64,000 nucleotides of DNA from Protea cynaroides (taxonomy: Eukaryota > Streptophyta > Magnoliopsida > Proteales > Proteaceae). Both the position numbers and the translations under genes were made by a program. The notes below the pieces were generated by a model, which was given only the letters and a program-made list of their open reading frames with translations, ran no database searches and was not told the origin of the DNA. Location: assembly GCA_028583415.1 (NCBI GenBank), contig CM053276.1, positions 113,803,502 to 113,867,501 of the forward strand, in the 5' to 3' direction. Of the stretch, positions 1-12,490 are shown one piece after another. Numbering within the stretch: the first letter of the stretch is position 1; every line of letters starts with the position of its first letter.

Positions 1-54
1 TTTACTTAGCAGCCTGCTTCTAAATTGACACAAATAGCGTTGAAGTCAAGTAAA

Positions 55-212
55 TCAAAGATTATTGGAATTAACACAGTCAGATGTGCGATCATTTAGA
101 ATTAGAAAACTACCAAAATCATTAAAAAAAATAAGCTTATCACTTCGAGGAGTGAAATCATAAAGAGTCCCAGCAGCACCAGAGTTTTGCAGACAACCAA
201 AGCTTCTTCCTC
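55..212 (-). pseudogene. exon-like fragment resembling a plant glycine-rich/AT5G11700-type protein
   Basis: On the minus strand an intron-acceptor-like TTACTTGCAG is followed by an open stretch of about 50 codons that begins GGRSFGCLQNSGAAGTLYD and stops at 55. The NxGAAGTxYD string resembles, from memory, a conserved segment of the large plant proteins related to Arabidopsis AT5G11700. The reading frame then becomes unlike that family and ends. No neighbouring exon is recognisable in the next 2.7 kb upstream on that strand. It could be a real exon of a gene lying left of the window, a captured gene fragment, or chance. Confidence is low. Confidence 0.25.
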
Positions 213-2961
213 CTGCAAGTAACATACCAGAATTGCTAATAACATTGAACATAAACAAACTGAAAGAGAGAGAAGTTCCCATCAGAGCACAAGGGGGTAA
301 AAAGGATGTCATATCATCAAAACTCTAAGATCAAGCGGTGAATATTCAAAGGAAATCAACCTTAAAGAATGCCCAACCAAGCCAACTAAGAGTTCTTACA
401 ATTATTAAAACAAACATGCACAATGATAAATGGAAAAAGGGAAAACAGAATACCAAGAAATAACAAAAACATAGATAGGCGGTCAACATGATATTTTAAT
501 GTGGAATCTAGAATACCTTTTTAGTACTACAATAAACTTCAACCCAACGGGCATCTATTTACAAGGGTCATCACAACCTTGGCTATCACTCGATGTGCCA
601 AGGACAAAAAACTCATACACATTACAGCTCAAAGTACTACATAAATAGAACTCATACATATAAGAAATCACATTAAAAGATGACAATTAGCATAAGATCA
701 GTTCCTACAGAAGGGGAAGGGAGCACCCAACACAAAAAAAAATAATAATAATAATAACAAAGTTGGGCCAGGGAGAGGGGACAGATGTGGACACCCCCAA
801 TGCTTCTCAGTCATAAAGCATGCAAATTTTTAGTTTGTGCAGCTGAAACAATTTGTCCTCAATCCTGTTAGTCAAGTAACTACTCAAATTATCCTTTACT
901 GTATTACGAGGGAATTTTGTAACTCCAGGTTTCTCTGGCTGGTTCAAAGCACAGGTTTAAAGGAGTCAAGATTCTTGGGATGGGATGATAATAATAGTAT
1001 TATTATTATTATGATAACCATCATCAACATTATTATAATACTACTTTGAGTTGGTCTTAGTTAAGCCTATAGCCCTATCCAGTTCCTCATTTTGGTGTCT
1101 CACATCTGAAATTCAAAACCACTTGGGATTTCAGATACAGTCTAATTATTTCATGACTCAGCCCCCCTGAATGTTATGGAGTCACTGCTTCAAGGCAGAT
1201 AAACTTACTGCTCAAATAGTCAAATCAGGTCAGGCTCAGGCATACTGTTACTGGCTATACATTATAGAGTAAGGGAATGAATCCGCTGACTGTATTGCTT
1301 GTAGCACCTCACTGATCCCTGTACAGGACCTTTCACCCACAAGATCAGCTACCACATGAAGTCAAGATTGCTATTTGACATCAGACCTGGACTCCCCTTG
1401 TTACAGCTTGGAGATGATTGAGAAGTTCCCTCTTTATTTTTTGGTAGTAAAATTAGTGGTAAGGCATCAGATAGAGCTCCCTTGAGATCTTGGGTTCAGA
1501 GGGTAATACCTTTATTTTCTTTGAGATTGTGAGATAAGGCCATCCTAACCCCATCCCCCCCCCCCCCCCCCCCCCCCCCCAATACACACACAAAAGAACT
1601 TGGGTTGTAGTTCTAAATGTCCCAAACTACTGGAAAGAAACCAATGCAGGCAAATCAGCATAGTGTTCACCGCTCCAGTTTCTTCATTATATATGGATAC
1701 AAAAGCTCCTTGATTGGAAATGACAAAAAAAGATGAAATTCACAGTTTATGGTTAATGTTCATGAGTATCCTTGCAGAAACTTCTTGGTGCCTTATCTCC
1801 TAAGCTACCCATCAGATGACCCTCAATTTCTGGTATGATCGTCCCCTCATTGAACGCTTCCTTCAATATCTGTTTGATCATCGTCCAATGCTAGTTTGTT
1901 AGATCTTGAGAATTACTAATTTCTAATTCTATGTTTCTAAGTTGGGAGTCAATCCATATCTCTTTTTCTAACCATCAGAATAGGCTAAAATTTTGAGGAG
2001 TTGTTTCCACCTAGGAGACATAACTTCAATCAGTGTTTCAGCCCCATCCAACTAGTGATTTGACAGATCTAAGCAAGGCAAGTTTTCTGGTTCTTCTAAT
2101 ACCCTGCGGCCAGGTTGTATGTGCAGTGTCTGGCACTCTTTTGCTTGCTGATTTGTGAGATATTGATGTACCTACTAGTTGTGTTAGTGCATCAATCCTA
2201 CAGTAAGACTGGTTCCTTAAAACCATGCTTAAGCCAGAGGCAATATAGATTACAAAACGTCTAGCCTCAAGCCCTTCAAACATCAACAAACCCTTCGGTC
2301 TTTTGGTATGATCCATTTGAAACCTTGCAAGACTAAGAAAATTAGGTGCTTATAGAAGAACTGGCTATCAAGATTGAGCTTTGGCCAGCATCCTAGGGTA
2401 AATCACAAGCCATGGAAGGACATGTTACAGTGTCATCTTAAACAGCAACATTAATTTTAAAGAGAAAGCAATTATTGATGTGCAAACCAGAATAGAGTGG
2501 CTTCATCTATTACCCATATGTTTTATTTTACATTAGACCTGGGTCTGAATCAAGCCTAACAGACAACATGAGTCTTGCCATGCAAGTCATAAGCACCCCA
2601 TCCTCCCCAACCCTAACCCCAAAACCTTTAGAGGAGAAGGAAAAGAAAAAGACACCTTAGACACCTCAATCCCCACATATTTACAATTTCATTCATGTAT
2701 ATACTATTTGGCTTTTTTTGTTCATATGCTTCAGTCACTAGCTTGGATGGTTGCAACCATTCCGGAATTTGATTCATAAATTAATGAAATATTTCTTCTT
2801 GTTTATATGTTTAGTGGCTACATGTTCTCTAGAATATGATGGCAGATGGCTGTATTTCACTTATTTTTTACTTTGTTTTTGTTTGTGGATTTTTTCTAAT
2901 TTTTCTTTTCTCAGTTTTCCAACCACTTAAAAAGAGAATAAGTGTATACCTCAAAAAGTAA
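213..2961. other. non-coding stretch, no gene recognised
   Basis: AT-rich sequence with short shadow ORFs only. It contains an AAT/ATT microsatellite (about 741-762 and 988-1040) and a 26-base C run. No conserved domain, RNA gene or element terminus was recognised. The left end of the CACTA element that follows was expected here but not found. Confidence 0.5.
1555..1580. repeat. poly(C) homopolymer, 26 bases
   Basis: Uninterrupted C run followed by a short CA-rich tract. Such long C runs are prone to length error in sequencing, so the exact length is doubtful. Confidence 0.9.
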
Positions 2962-5900
2962 ATGGATAGGAGTTGGATTCAGAGGTCATGGGATAGGAGT
3001 TTTCGTTTGAGCGAGCTATACGTAGCTGGTGTTAATGCTTTCCTAGAGTTTGCTTTTTCCAGAGTGAGCACAGGAAATAGGATTTTATGTCCATGTATAT
3101 ACTGCATTAATCAACAGAGTAGAACAAGAGAAGAAGTGTATGAACACCTAATAGTCGACGGAATTATTACCGGCTATACGATGTGGTATTGTCATGGAGA
3201 ATTTGGATCCACAAATCCCGCATCAACAGATCAATTTGTGGTTGACGAAGAAGACCAAGAAGACCAAGATGATATTGTTGACATGCATGAAATACTACAA
3301 GATGCGTTTCCTGAACATGTGGTGGAAGGAGATAGTGTTAGTACCTCAACTGGAGGCATAGAGGGTATCGGTGATGAGGAAAACAAATTTTTTAGACTGA
3401 TGCAAGAAGCAGAGAAGGAATTGTATCAATGATGCAAGGAGTTTACGACATTGTCATTCATTGTTGCATTATATCACGTAAAATGCCTATGTAATTAGAG
3501 TAACAAGTCATTTTTCATGTTGTTGGATATATTGACGAGAGCATTACCTAAAGATAATACCATACCAAAATCTTTCTATGAAACAAAGAAGATGCTTAAG
3601 GACTTGGGGCTCAATTACAACAAGATCGATGCATGTCCCAATGATTGTATGTTGTATTGGAAAGAGGCGTCTAATGAAAGGTCATGTCAGCAGTGTGAAA
3701 GGTCAATGTATAAACCCAACAACAACATTCCTGAGAAAACATTACGCCATTTTCCTTTGATACCAAGGCTTCAAAGATTGTACAAGTCATCAATAACATC
3801 AGCCGATATGAGATGATATAAAGATGGCTGTACGAATAATGGAAAAATACGTCATCCTGCAGATGCAGAAGCATGGAAGGACTTTGACAGACGACATCCA
3901 ACTTTTAGTATGGATCCTCGTAGTGTTAGGCTTGGGTTGGCTAGTGATGGATTCAATCCTTTTGATTAGGCGATTTCGTACAACATGTGGCCTGTTGTTG
4001 TGGTGCCATATAATTTACCACCTTGGAAGTGCATGAAACAAACATCATTTATGTTGACATTGTTGATTCCAGGTAAGAATCAACCTGGAAATGATATATA
4101 TGTGTACTTGCAACAGTTGGTGGATGAATTGAAGTTGTTGTGGGGTGGTGTTGACACATTTGATTCATTGAAGAAAGAGACATTCAGTTTACGTGCCTAT
4201 CTATTATGGACAATTAATGACTTTCCTGCATATGCCAACCTTTCAGGCTGGAGCACCAAGGGTGCATTGGCATGTCTTTGTTGCAGTAAAGACACTGTCT
4301 CCATTTGGTTGAAACATAGTCGTAAGCATTGTTACCAAGGCCATCGTCGGTTCCTCGGGGTAAATCATAAATTTCGAAAGGATAAGAAAGGTTTCAATGG
4401 TCATGTCGAGTATGAGGGTGCACCACAACTTCTTTCAAGCACTGATTTGATAACTGAGTTGGATGATCTTGAGTTTCCAAAATTTGGTAAGGACCCCAAT
4501 AACAAGAAAGCATATAAACGGAAGAGACCCTTGGGTCCAAATGAGGTAGCACAGAATTGGAAGAAGAAAAGTGTATTCTTCGAATTACCCTATTGGAAGG
4601 ATAATTTGCTCCGCCACAATTTGGATGTCATGCACATAGAAAAGAATGTGTATGATAACGTCGTTGGTACGTTGTTGGAAATGAAAGATAAATCAAAGGA
4701 CAAATATGAAGCTCGGTTAGATTTGCAAGACATGAACATTAGGCCATCTCTACACCCATAGAGAATAGAAGGGAGCACCAAAGTCATTATACCTACTGCA
4801 AGCTTTACACTATCTAAGGTAGAAAAAGAATTGTTTTGTAGAGCTTTAGCGGGGTTGAAGGTTCCTGATGGTTACTCTGGGAATATAGCATGTAATGTAA
4901 AAGTTACTGAAAGGGATATGTCTGGAATGAAAAGCCATGATTGCCATGTTTTAATGCAACAACTCCTTCCTCTGGCAATACGAGTACATCCAACGAAGAA
5001 TGTTAGTTGGTTTTGCTTTCGTTATGTGGGTTTTTAGATGTCTATGTGCCAAAGTGGCTACGAAGGAAGAGTTGAATAAACTTGAAGCCAATATTGCAGA
5101 AACACTTTGCAATCTTGAAAGGATCTTCCCTCCTGCTTTTTTTGATGTAATGGTTCATTTACTCATTCATTTACCACAGGAGACATTATTAGGTGGACCA
5201 GTCCATTACAGGTGGATGTATCCTTTTGAAAGGTTAGTTATTAATAAAATTTGTGGGTTTACTACAGTTGAGTTGTTTCCCTTACATTTTTTTGCTTTCT
5301 TCGAATAACTTTATATTGTAATAGGTATAACAAAACTCTTAAGGAGTACGTACGCAATCAGAGTCATCCAAAAGGGTCTATTGCAGAAGGCTAAATTGCA
5401 AATGAAAGCATGACATTTTGTTCTACCCACATTAATAACCTAGAGACGAGGTTCACCCGTCCAATAAGGAATGTTGATAGTGAGAATCCACAAACTGAGC
5501 AAATACATTGGATTTTCTCATGCAAAGATAGACCTTTAGGCCGTGCTGCATTGGAGACATTAGAATCAAAAGAGTTACATCAAGCACATCGATATGTTCT
5601 TATGCACCACGAAGACATTGAGATATACCGGCAGTAAGTGTTAAAATTAACGTAATTTGACTATATTTTATTTACATTTAATGGAATCTCATTGTGCAGA
5701 CTTCATTTGGATGAGCTTAAAAATAGCTTAAGTTATAAGGTTCAGGAACGTGAGCGAACGAAGATGCATTCAGAGAAATTCACAGAATGGTTTAGATGTC
5801 ATGTAAGCAGTAAAACATCTCTCTGCTTTAATCAATTTAAATTTAATTGCATCTTCCTTTTATTGCGTCCATAACAACTATTCTTGAATTGAATAGGTGG

Positions 5901-6483
5901 ACAAGATAAGACAAAGTGGAGAAGTCGTCTCTTACATTATTCAAAGGCTAGCCAGAGGGCCTAGTCAAGAAGTAAAAAAGTATAAGGGCTATATATTGAA
6001 TGGAGTCCGGTTTCACACGAAGGATCATGAAGCCAAGCGACGTACCCAGAACAGCGGGGTGTCGTAACGGCAAGAACAGAAAGCTACTCTAGCTGTAGAG
6101 ATAGTCGGCCCATTGATGGTAATGTGCATTATTATGGTGTATTGACGGAGATCATCATGTTAGAATATTTGGACTTGAAGACAATGTTATTCCGTTGTGA
6201 CTGGGCTGACACAAGAAATATAGGGATGTTCAAAGAACCTATCGGGTTTACACGTGTGAACTTCAATCATTTGATACATACTGGCCAATATTTAACTGAT
6301 GATCCATTTATTTTCTCGAGACAAGCAGAGCAAGTGTTTTATGTGTCTGACCCCCTAAACCAAGGTTGGGTTATTGCTCTAAAAGCATCAATGCGCGATG
6401 TATATGACACGAAGGGTGACGTGGATGAAGATATTACTCAGGATTACCAACAAATAAACATGCAAACTAGTGACCTGAGATGA
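2962..6483 (+). pseudogene. CACTA TNPD-like transposase (Transpos_assoc - tnp2 - DUF4218 - DUF4216), broken
   Basis: Homology runs through several frames. From 2962, MDRSWIQRSWDRSF with the later CPCIYC is the transposase-associated zinc-finger-like domain. From 3517 to 4760 lies the tnp2 transposase region (paired cysteines CxxC near 3650-3690; FPAYANLSGWSTKGALACLCC near 4220-4285; HNLDVMHIEKNV near 4615-4650). From 4831 to 5310 lies DUF4218 (MKSHDCHVLMQQLLP; HYRWMYPFERL). The 5410-5637 stretch continues it. From 6124 to about 6420 lies DUF4216 (YYGVLTEIIMLEY; LNQGWVIALK). Intact families encode roughly 1000 residues; here introns, stops (for example after 3432 and 4761) and frame changes (near 3820-3990) break it. 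It would cut and join element ends in the nucleus. Some breaks between domains may be true introns. Confidence 0.85.
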
Positions 6484-6784
6484 GTAAATATTGATGATAC
6501 TGATATTAGTTGGGCAAGGACAAACTTAAAGGGTACAACAGTTGATGCAACTTAGAGGTCTCTAGTTACATATCAATGTTTGCCATTATGCTAATGTGTT
6601 TTTCAAACAAATGAATTTATTTATTTATTTATTTTGGCAAACATATATACAAATTGTAATTATGATATGATTCAATACAGGTTTACGAATATGGATGGAA
6701 GCACATCATATGGCTCTAGTACTTCACACACAACTGCAGGTATAAAAATAATTTAATTGCTTAGAATACTTAATTAATTGCCTA

Positions 6785-8585
6785 ATGGAGCCTGTTTGTT
6801 GTTTCATTGTAGAGCTGACACATAAAAGAGGACGTACTAGAGCTGAAAGAACACGTAAAAGGCCCAGTACAGTTGAAATCCCCACAATAAACTTAAATTC
6901 ACAGGGGCAGGTTATCGGTCCTCATTATACTGAGTTCATTACCTTTTTGGAGACCATCGCTAGGACTCCTACAATTGTTCCACTAAATTATGCTGATTGG
7001 AGGTCAGTTCCAATGTATTACAAAGAAGAGGCATGGAAAGAAATAGAGGTAGGTTTGACTTTAAATTATCCCCTTATTTGAATTTTTGTTTTTAAATGTT
7101 ATCTCTTACTAACTAAAATATGTAAATTGTAATAGAAATATTTCAAATTTGATGGCGATGGCAAGAGATATATTTTAAGTAACTTGGGCCATATGTGGAG
7201 TGACTACAAGCAGACCCTTAGGAAAAAAACAATTGAGAGTTTTCAAAATATAAGAAATGCCCCTCGCCCAATGTTCCCAGTTGAAATTCTAGAAGACCAA
7301 TGGAAGCATCTCATTGATAGATGGAGCTCTCCTGAATTTGTGGTAATATATATTTTTAAAATAAAAAATACATTGTTATTTCAATGATAGTGGCAATCTT
7401 GATATGTTTCCTCTCACCTAATAAGCACCTCACTTTCTAATGGTGTGTTTGATTTATGATAGGCAAAGTCAGAAAAGAATAAAGAATGTAGAAAAAAGGA
7501 AAAATTGCCCCACAGAGCTGGCTGAACCAGCTTTCCACAAACCAGTCATTTGTTGGTAAGTTTTTTAATAACAATTCATTTCTAGTTGTAAAATAAATTG
7601 GTTGACCTTACCATTGGACTATTTTTTTCAGAGCCTTGAGATGCCTGATGGTAGACAACCTTCAAGGGTAGAACTTTTTGAAAAAACCCATAAAAGAAAA
7701 AATAGAAGCTATATAGATCAAGATTCAATGGAAGTTATGGTAAGAGTTTTTTATTTTTATTTTTATGCATTGACGTGTCTTTGTGCAATGTAAGTTATGG
7801 TAGGTGTTTGATTCTGTAAGGGTGGAATTATTTCATAGGTTGAAGACTTTCAAGTGTTTATTATCCCTTATAATTGCTTCTAATATATTATGCATTGGAA
7901 TGTAGGAAAAGCTAGAGCAGAAATTGGATGAACAACCTCCAGATTGAGAAATGACAAATCTGTCCAAGATGATGTATTTCTACAAGTCATGGGCCCTGAA
8001 AGGAATGGTCGTGTGCGTGGTGCAGGCAGAGCAGTAGCACCTAGTGATGTTGGGCTGACACGGAGTAATGTTCAGAAGAAAAAACAAGATGAAGAACTCC
8101 AAGCTACTATTTCTAATATGCAAGGAGAGATTAATGATTTGAAAGAATAGTTGACAGAAATGGATCAAATTAAAACCCAGCTGACGAAAATGGATCAAAT
8201 GAAAGCCCAACTGAAGGAAATGGATCAATTGAAAGCCCAGCTGACACAAATGGATCAAATGAAAGCCCAATTATCATTTCTAACCCAAGCACTTACGGGG
8301 AGAAACACCTCTCAGAGTTCAATTCATTTATGTAAGTTTTACATTTCAAAGAATTTTGTTAATTTTTTTTCCTTAAATACTCTACTAACATTGTTCCCCC
8401 ATTCAATGGAACATCTAATAATACATGAGACCTTTGCAGAACCCTTTCCTGCTTATACATTTAGAGAATCTAATTTTACATGTAAACATTTTAGTTATTT
8501 TCTCCTAAACTACACTTTGCATTTTTTAGATACAGATCAAATAGCTATAAACCATCAGACTATCTATGAAAACATTTTTTTTTGA
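6785..8585 (+). pseudogene. CACTA TNPA-like protein (plant transposase Ptta/En/Spm family), broken
   Basis: Exon-sized blocks with plausible GT/AG borders encode the family signature. 6815-7050 has GQVIGPHYTEFITFL and LNYADWRSVP. 7135-7341 has YILSNLGHMWSDYK and FPVEILEDQWKHLI. 7463-7555 is a lysine-rich block with a TGA where a CGA arginine codon is likely. 7632-7740 has MPDGRQPSRVELFEKTHK. 7906-8330 has a MGPERNGRVRG motif followed by a long coiled coil. A TAG at 8148-8150 interrupts the coiled coil and a frame change lies near 7945-7980. Proteins of this family bind subterminal repeats of their element and bring the ends together; the repeats at 9795-10145 would be the targets. The copy appears non-functional. 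Confidence 0.75.
8157..8276 (+). repeat. four 30-bp tandem repeats inside the TNPA-like coiled coil
   Basis: Four in-frame units encode ten-residue repeats of the pattern MDQxKxQLxx. The period is exactly ten codons, not the seven or eleven usual for coiled coils, so this is a minisatellite expanded within the coding sequence. Confidence 0.85.
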
Positions 8586-9794
8586 AAACAGCTTCCTCCC
8601 CTATACACAAAGAGAGTTTTCAAATATCCAGCAGTGAGTTCTTACTGTTTTACGAAGTGTTCAGAGACATTCAACACTATTGAAGCACAGAAGTCGATGA
8701 ACCTTTTAAATTCTCCCAATTGGGAGATATCAACTTCTACCTAAACAAAATAAGAACTGATATAATTCTAGTATAGTTCATCATCCGAACAGTTTCTCTC
8801 ATTTCTTTGTGACAGCTTTTGTGAAGCCATGCATGCCTATTAATATACAGTATTGTAGTTGCCTTTAGAGGAATGGTACCTTATCAGGCCTGGTAATGGT
8901 GGGCCTTCTCTGTACATTTCTTTTGGTTTGCAACTTGCACTTTTGTTTGTGAGAGCAATCAGGTATAACTCTCTAAGATGTGTTTGCCATGAAAGTTCAA
9001 AATGAGAACTCCTTCATGCCTTGTCCATCCTAAGTTTCTTTACATGACCCACAATTCATGTGTGTGTATCAAATGAATGATTTCATAGTATATCAAATTA
9101 TCACAAAGTTTTTGTCATAGGATGACTAATGGGAGGGTGAAAAGAACCACGATACTAACAAGATGTTCCACTGCAGTTGAAAGGGCATTAATAGACTGAG
9201 TTATCCTATGATGACCAATGGGAGGGCCAAAAGACCCATGACACTTTCTTCTATTTTTATGACTTTGATCAGTGTAATGCTTGCACAAACCACTTGTGCT
9301 TCCACAATTATACATGTTTTCTAATTGTAGAAATCATGACTTAGTTTTTGCAAAGTGATCACCACTTAAGGCTTGATCACTGAAGGTTTTCTATCACCAC
9401 TACTAATCATTTTCTAGCTGTTTTCCAGAAAACATGGTGGAACACTAACGCTAGCATTTGGAAGCCAGACTGGGTCAAGAAGGGAAGGGAAGCATTGTTG
9501 TGAAGAGGTTACCATTTTAAGAAGATAGATAATTGAAAAATAGGAGTCAAGGAAGCTGCAGTGAGACAATATGAAGGAGAAACATATTTTATTTGTATTC
9601 TTGAATGATTTGGTACTTAATGCTTGATGTTTTTGGTCATCAATTTATTGATATACTTTAATAAGTGTTTTTAATTTTTCTTGATATTAAATGTAGTTAA
9701 TTTAAATTTATATTGTCCATTTTAATTTTGTTTTCACAGATTACAGCTGTGACGATAAAGAAATGGATTTGATATTTAAAAAAAAAACATATTT
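8586..9794. other. non-coding part of the CACTA element
   Basis: No gene recognised. It holds one imperfect direct repeat of about 40 bp (9117-9157 and 9204-9244, both containing ATGACYAATGGGAGGG). It leads into the subterminal repeat region. Confidence 0.5.
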
Positions 9795-10150
9795 TATGGC
9801 GGCGTTTTCTAGTAAGCACGCCGTATGACCACCAGGTATATAAAAGGCGTTTCTGGATGAAATGCCGTATAGGTTTTATAAACGGCGTTTCTCATCAAAC
9901 GCCGGTCCGTGTGAAAGTTTCACGAAATCTCCCGGCGTTTGTTAAAAACGCCAGTAATGATTTCAATATACTGGCGTTTGTTAAGAAACGCAGGCGCATA
10001 GTCACATACACAGGCGTTTGCTAGAAACGCCGTGGTTCGTTAGCTACGTTGCCTTTAGCGGCTTATATGCGGCGTTTGAAGAAACGCCGGTGTATCAATT
10101 TGCCAGCGTTTAATATAGCTACGCCGGCGTTTAAGAACGCCGCTATAGAC
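9795..10150. repeat. CACTA right subterminal repeat region (GGCGTTT / AACGCC)
   Basis: At least fourteen copies of GGCGTTT or its complement AAACGCC lie within 350 bp, many arranged as small inverted pairs with 3-8 bp between the arms. This density next to a TTTCTTGTAG end fits TNPA-type protein binding sites in CACTA termini. The short ORF at 10049-10291 that crosses it is not a gene. Confidence 0.8.
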
Positions 10151-10164
10151 CTACTTTCTTGTAG

Positions 10165-11312
10165 GTTTTATGTGGAGGTTAATATTAGGATATTTGATAT
10201 AAATAGCATTGCCTCTATTTTTTTCCTTTTTTTCTTCTCTTCTCTTCTTGACAATGAATATTTTGGAGGTCGACATCGACAAATCACTTAATGCTATTAC
10301 ATGACATCGATGGCTGAAAACAAAAGAGAACGAACAAGTGGAATATCCATATAATCAGAAAAGCATGAAATCAGTAAAGATGGAGTGATTCTGATAACTT
10401 CTAAGCTTTGTTAGCCATATATAGACACATGTAATGCAAATGGTAAAATTGGTCGTAATTCACTTGGAAAATGTTAGAGATCTATTTGCTTTAATGTAAA
10501 ATTTTTCATGCAATGATATTTAATATGAAAATTTCCTCTCATTTATTAATTTCCTCTTTTACAATGCTTTTCTTTGTATTCTATTTTAAAACAAACTGTG
10601 AAAAATCTTATTTTACAGAAAATTTTTATTGTCCATCATTTTACATGAAAACAAATAAATCGTAAGAGGTAAATTGGAAAAGGTATCGGAAGCAAGGGTG
10701 TTATATTTCCCTTTCCCTTTTGCCTTTAAGCATTTGAAAATAGAGAAAAAACTTATATGTTAAGTTTGTAAATAAAAAAAATGCCGATGATTAAAAAATG
10801 TTAAAGATGTAAATGAATAGTTGGAAATCTAGATCACTATCATTTATGTGAATATTTTCTTGGACATGAAATTGAAAACCTTTTGATATTCAGATTCATT
10901 TTTAACTATCAAATTCATTAAAAATTCAAAAAAAAAAAACAAAAAGAAAAAGGAATCTCGTGTAAACACCATCGAATAAGGTTTGATTCTATTCATGTAG
11001 ATTCCACAAACATCTCATTCCAAAAATAGAAAGTTAGAAATAATTGGGATATTTTTTGGAGATTGAATGCAATTACTAATTCATGATCTAGCATTTATAG
11101 AATGAAAATTTCATTCTAGATTATATGAGAATTTTTATGAAAATGTTTCTTTACTTCTCTTCCATGGAAGTTTCATTTTCACATCAAATGTCAATTATAT
11201 CTTTATCTTGTGCAACGGCATGGGTTCGGCTCTCTTATCTTCACCTTGTACCTTAAAGTACCCGCTCCCCATCTTTCCCTTTTTTTTTTTTTTTGGTAAA
11301 CTCCATCCTTCC
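10165..11312. other. AT-rich stretch without recognised genes
   Basis: Only homopolymer runs and short shadow ORFs are seen between the CACTA end and the first big LTR. A T run (11279-11294) precedes the LTR start. Confidence 0.5.
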
Positions 11313-11727
11313 TGTGAGGACAATGGGAGATGATTCTCTTCGGGATAAAATTGTATCAATGAAGATCAATATTTATGTTGGAGTTGTCACCTAGATTAAG
11401 GTTTAGGACCTCTAAAAATGTAATTTCACTATAAGGTAAGACTTCTATTGACTCATAATTCAATGTATCAATTCTTTGGTCTGCAAGAGATCGGGTAAGT
11501 ATTCAGGGTACGGTTATGGGAAGGTGTTAGGCATTCAAACCGTCCGATCCAAAAATCGACCCTTATACTTCCCTTAGACTCTAATTCTGATTGTGCTTGG
11601 TCAACTGGATGACTAGGGTTCATTGGGGATGTCCTAAACCAAATTGCTACGTTATGCTAACCTAGGGTTCGACAAAACATATCTTAAAGCAAATAAACAA
11701 GCAAATGTATAATACTATACAGTAAAT

Positions 11728-12004
11728 CGGACCAAAGATGGTTCGGTCTTGGACTAAATCTGAGACGTCCATCTCAAACTGCCTACGTATTCCAATCCTG
11801 AAAATCAAGTCCAAAACGTAGTTAGAAAGGGTTGTGTGATTAAATATTTATGGAAGTGGTTTATGCATGTACTTCAATTAGATTCTTTGTTCAAGTTGAA
11901 GTTTATGCTGGATGAATGGTTGATGGGTAGCTTTGTATCGTATTTGGGTGTCCCAAATTACCTACGTATTCTAGGGTTTGCCCTAGAAATCAGGTATGAC
12001 GTAG
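11728..12004. other. structured hairpin motif, two instances (big LTR copy 1)
   Basis: Instance a: CGGACC/GGTTCG hairpin (11728-11745), TGAGA/TCTCA hairpin (11761-11776), then CTACGT...ACGTAG (11783-11821). Instance b: ATTTGGG/CCCAAAT hairpin (11942-11958), CTACG...CGTAG (11962-12004) enclosing TTCTAGGG/CCCTAGAA (11969-11988). The constant parts are CCTACGTAT and AATCA, while the arms differ between instances. Confidence 0.7.
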
Positions 12005-12017
12005 TTCAAAGTGCCTT

Positions 12018-12490
12018 CTCTTCTAGGTTTACCAGGGTTGCCTATCCCTATTGTTTTCATTTTTAGGTTTACTAGGGTTGCCTATCCCTATTAGGTTTAC
12101 CAGGTTGCCTATCCCTATTAGGTTTCCAAGGGTTTTCTATCCCTATTAGGTTTATCAGGGTTGCCTATCCCTATTATGTTTGCCAGGGTTGCCTATCCTT
12201 ATTAGGTTTGCTAGGGTTGTCTATCCCTATTAGGTTTGCTAGGGTTGTCTATCCCTATTAGGTTTGCTAGGGTTGCCTATCCCTATTAGGTTTGTTAGGG
12301 TTGTCTATCCCTATTATTCAATTTGTTTAGGTTTCTAGAGTGTCCTATCCCTTTTGTTCAACTCTTCAGGTTTTCTAGGGTATCCTGCCCTTTTTGTTCA
12401 ATTTTTTAGGTTTTTTAGGGTATTCTGTCCCTTTTGATTAACTCTTCAGGTTTTTTAGTGTATCATGCCCCTTTTGTTTAACTCTCCATT
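12018..12490. repeat. tandem array, 28-bp units then ~50-bp units
   Basis: About ten units of the pattern AGGTTTGCTAGGGTTG plus CCTATCCCTATT, each able to form a TAGGG/CCCTA hairpin, then three to four longer degenerate units ending near 12490. The array sits directly after the second structured motif, at the same place where copies 2 and 3 carry unrelated arrays. Confidence 0.85.

Larger units (their letters stand above)
2962..10164 (+). mobile_element. decayed CACTA (En/Spm-type) DNA transposon, left end missing
   Basis: The segment carries the two genes typical of plant CACTA elements in the expected order: a TNPD-like transposase (2962-6483) and a TNPA-like protein with a coiled coil (6785-8585). 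A subterminal region dense in GGCGTTT/AACGCC follows (about 9795-10145). The right end at 10155-10164 reads TTTCTTGTAG, matching the inner part of the CACTA terminal repeat (CACTACAAGAAA in reverse complement), but the final TG is replaced by GT. No matching CACTACAAG end or GGCGTTT cluster is seen left of 2962, so the left end is deleted or unrecognisable. Both genes have stops and frameshifts, so the copy is not autonomous. Confidence 0.85.

Noticed and set aside
2038..2316. 92-codon minus-strand ORF
   Set aside because: No recognisable domain, composition or neighbouring exon; probably chance.
7980..8270. Minus-strand ORF with FHLIHFxQLG repeats
   Set aside because: It is the shadow of the 30-bp repeats of the TNPA-like coiled coil on the other strand.
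10049..10291. 80-codon ORF
   Set aside because: It begins inside the CACTA subterminal repeats and has no resemblance to a protein family.
11728..12004. Hammerhead or other known self-cleaving ribozyme
   Set aside because: The motif has no CUGANGA/GAAA core and I could not place twister or HDV-type invariant bases; kept only as an unassigned structured motif.
12018..12340. TAGGGTT-like words suggesting interstitial telomere repeat
   Set aside because: The period is 28 bp, not 7, and the unit belongs to an LTR-internal array.
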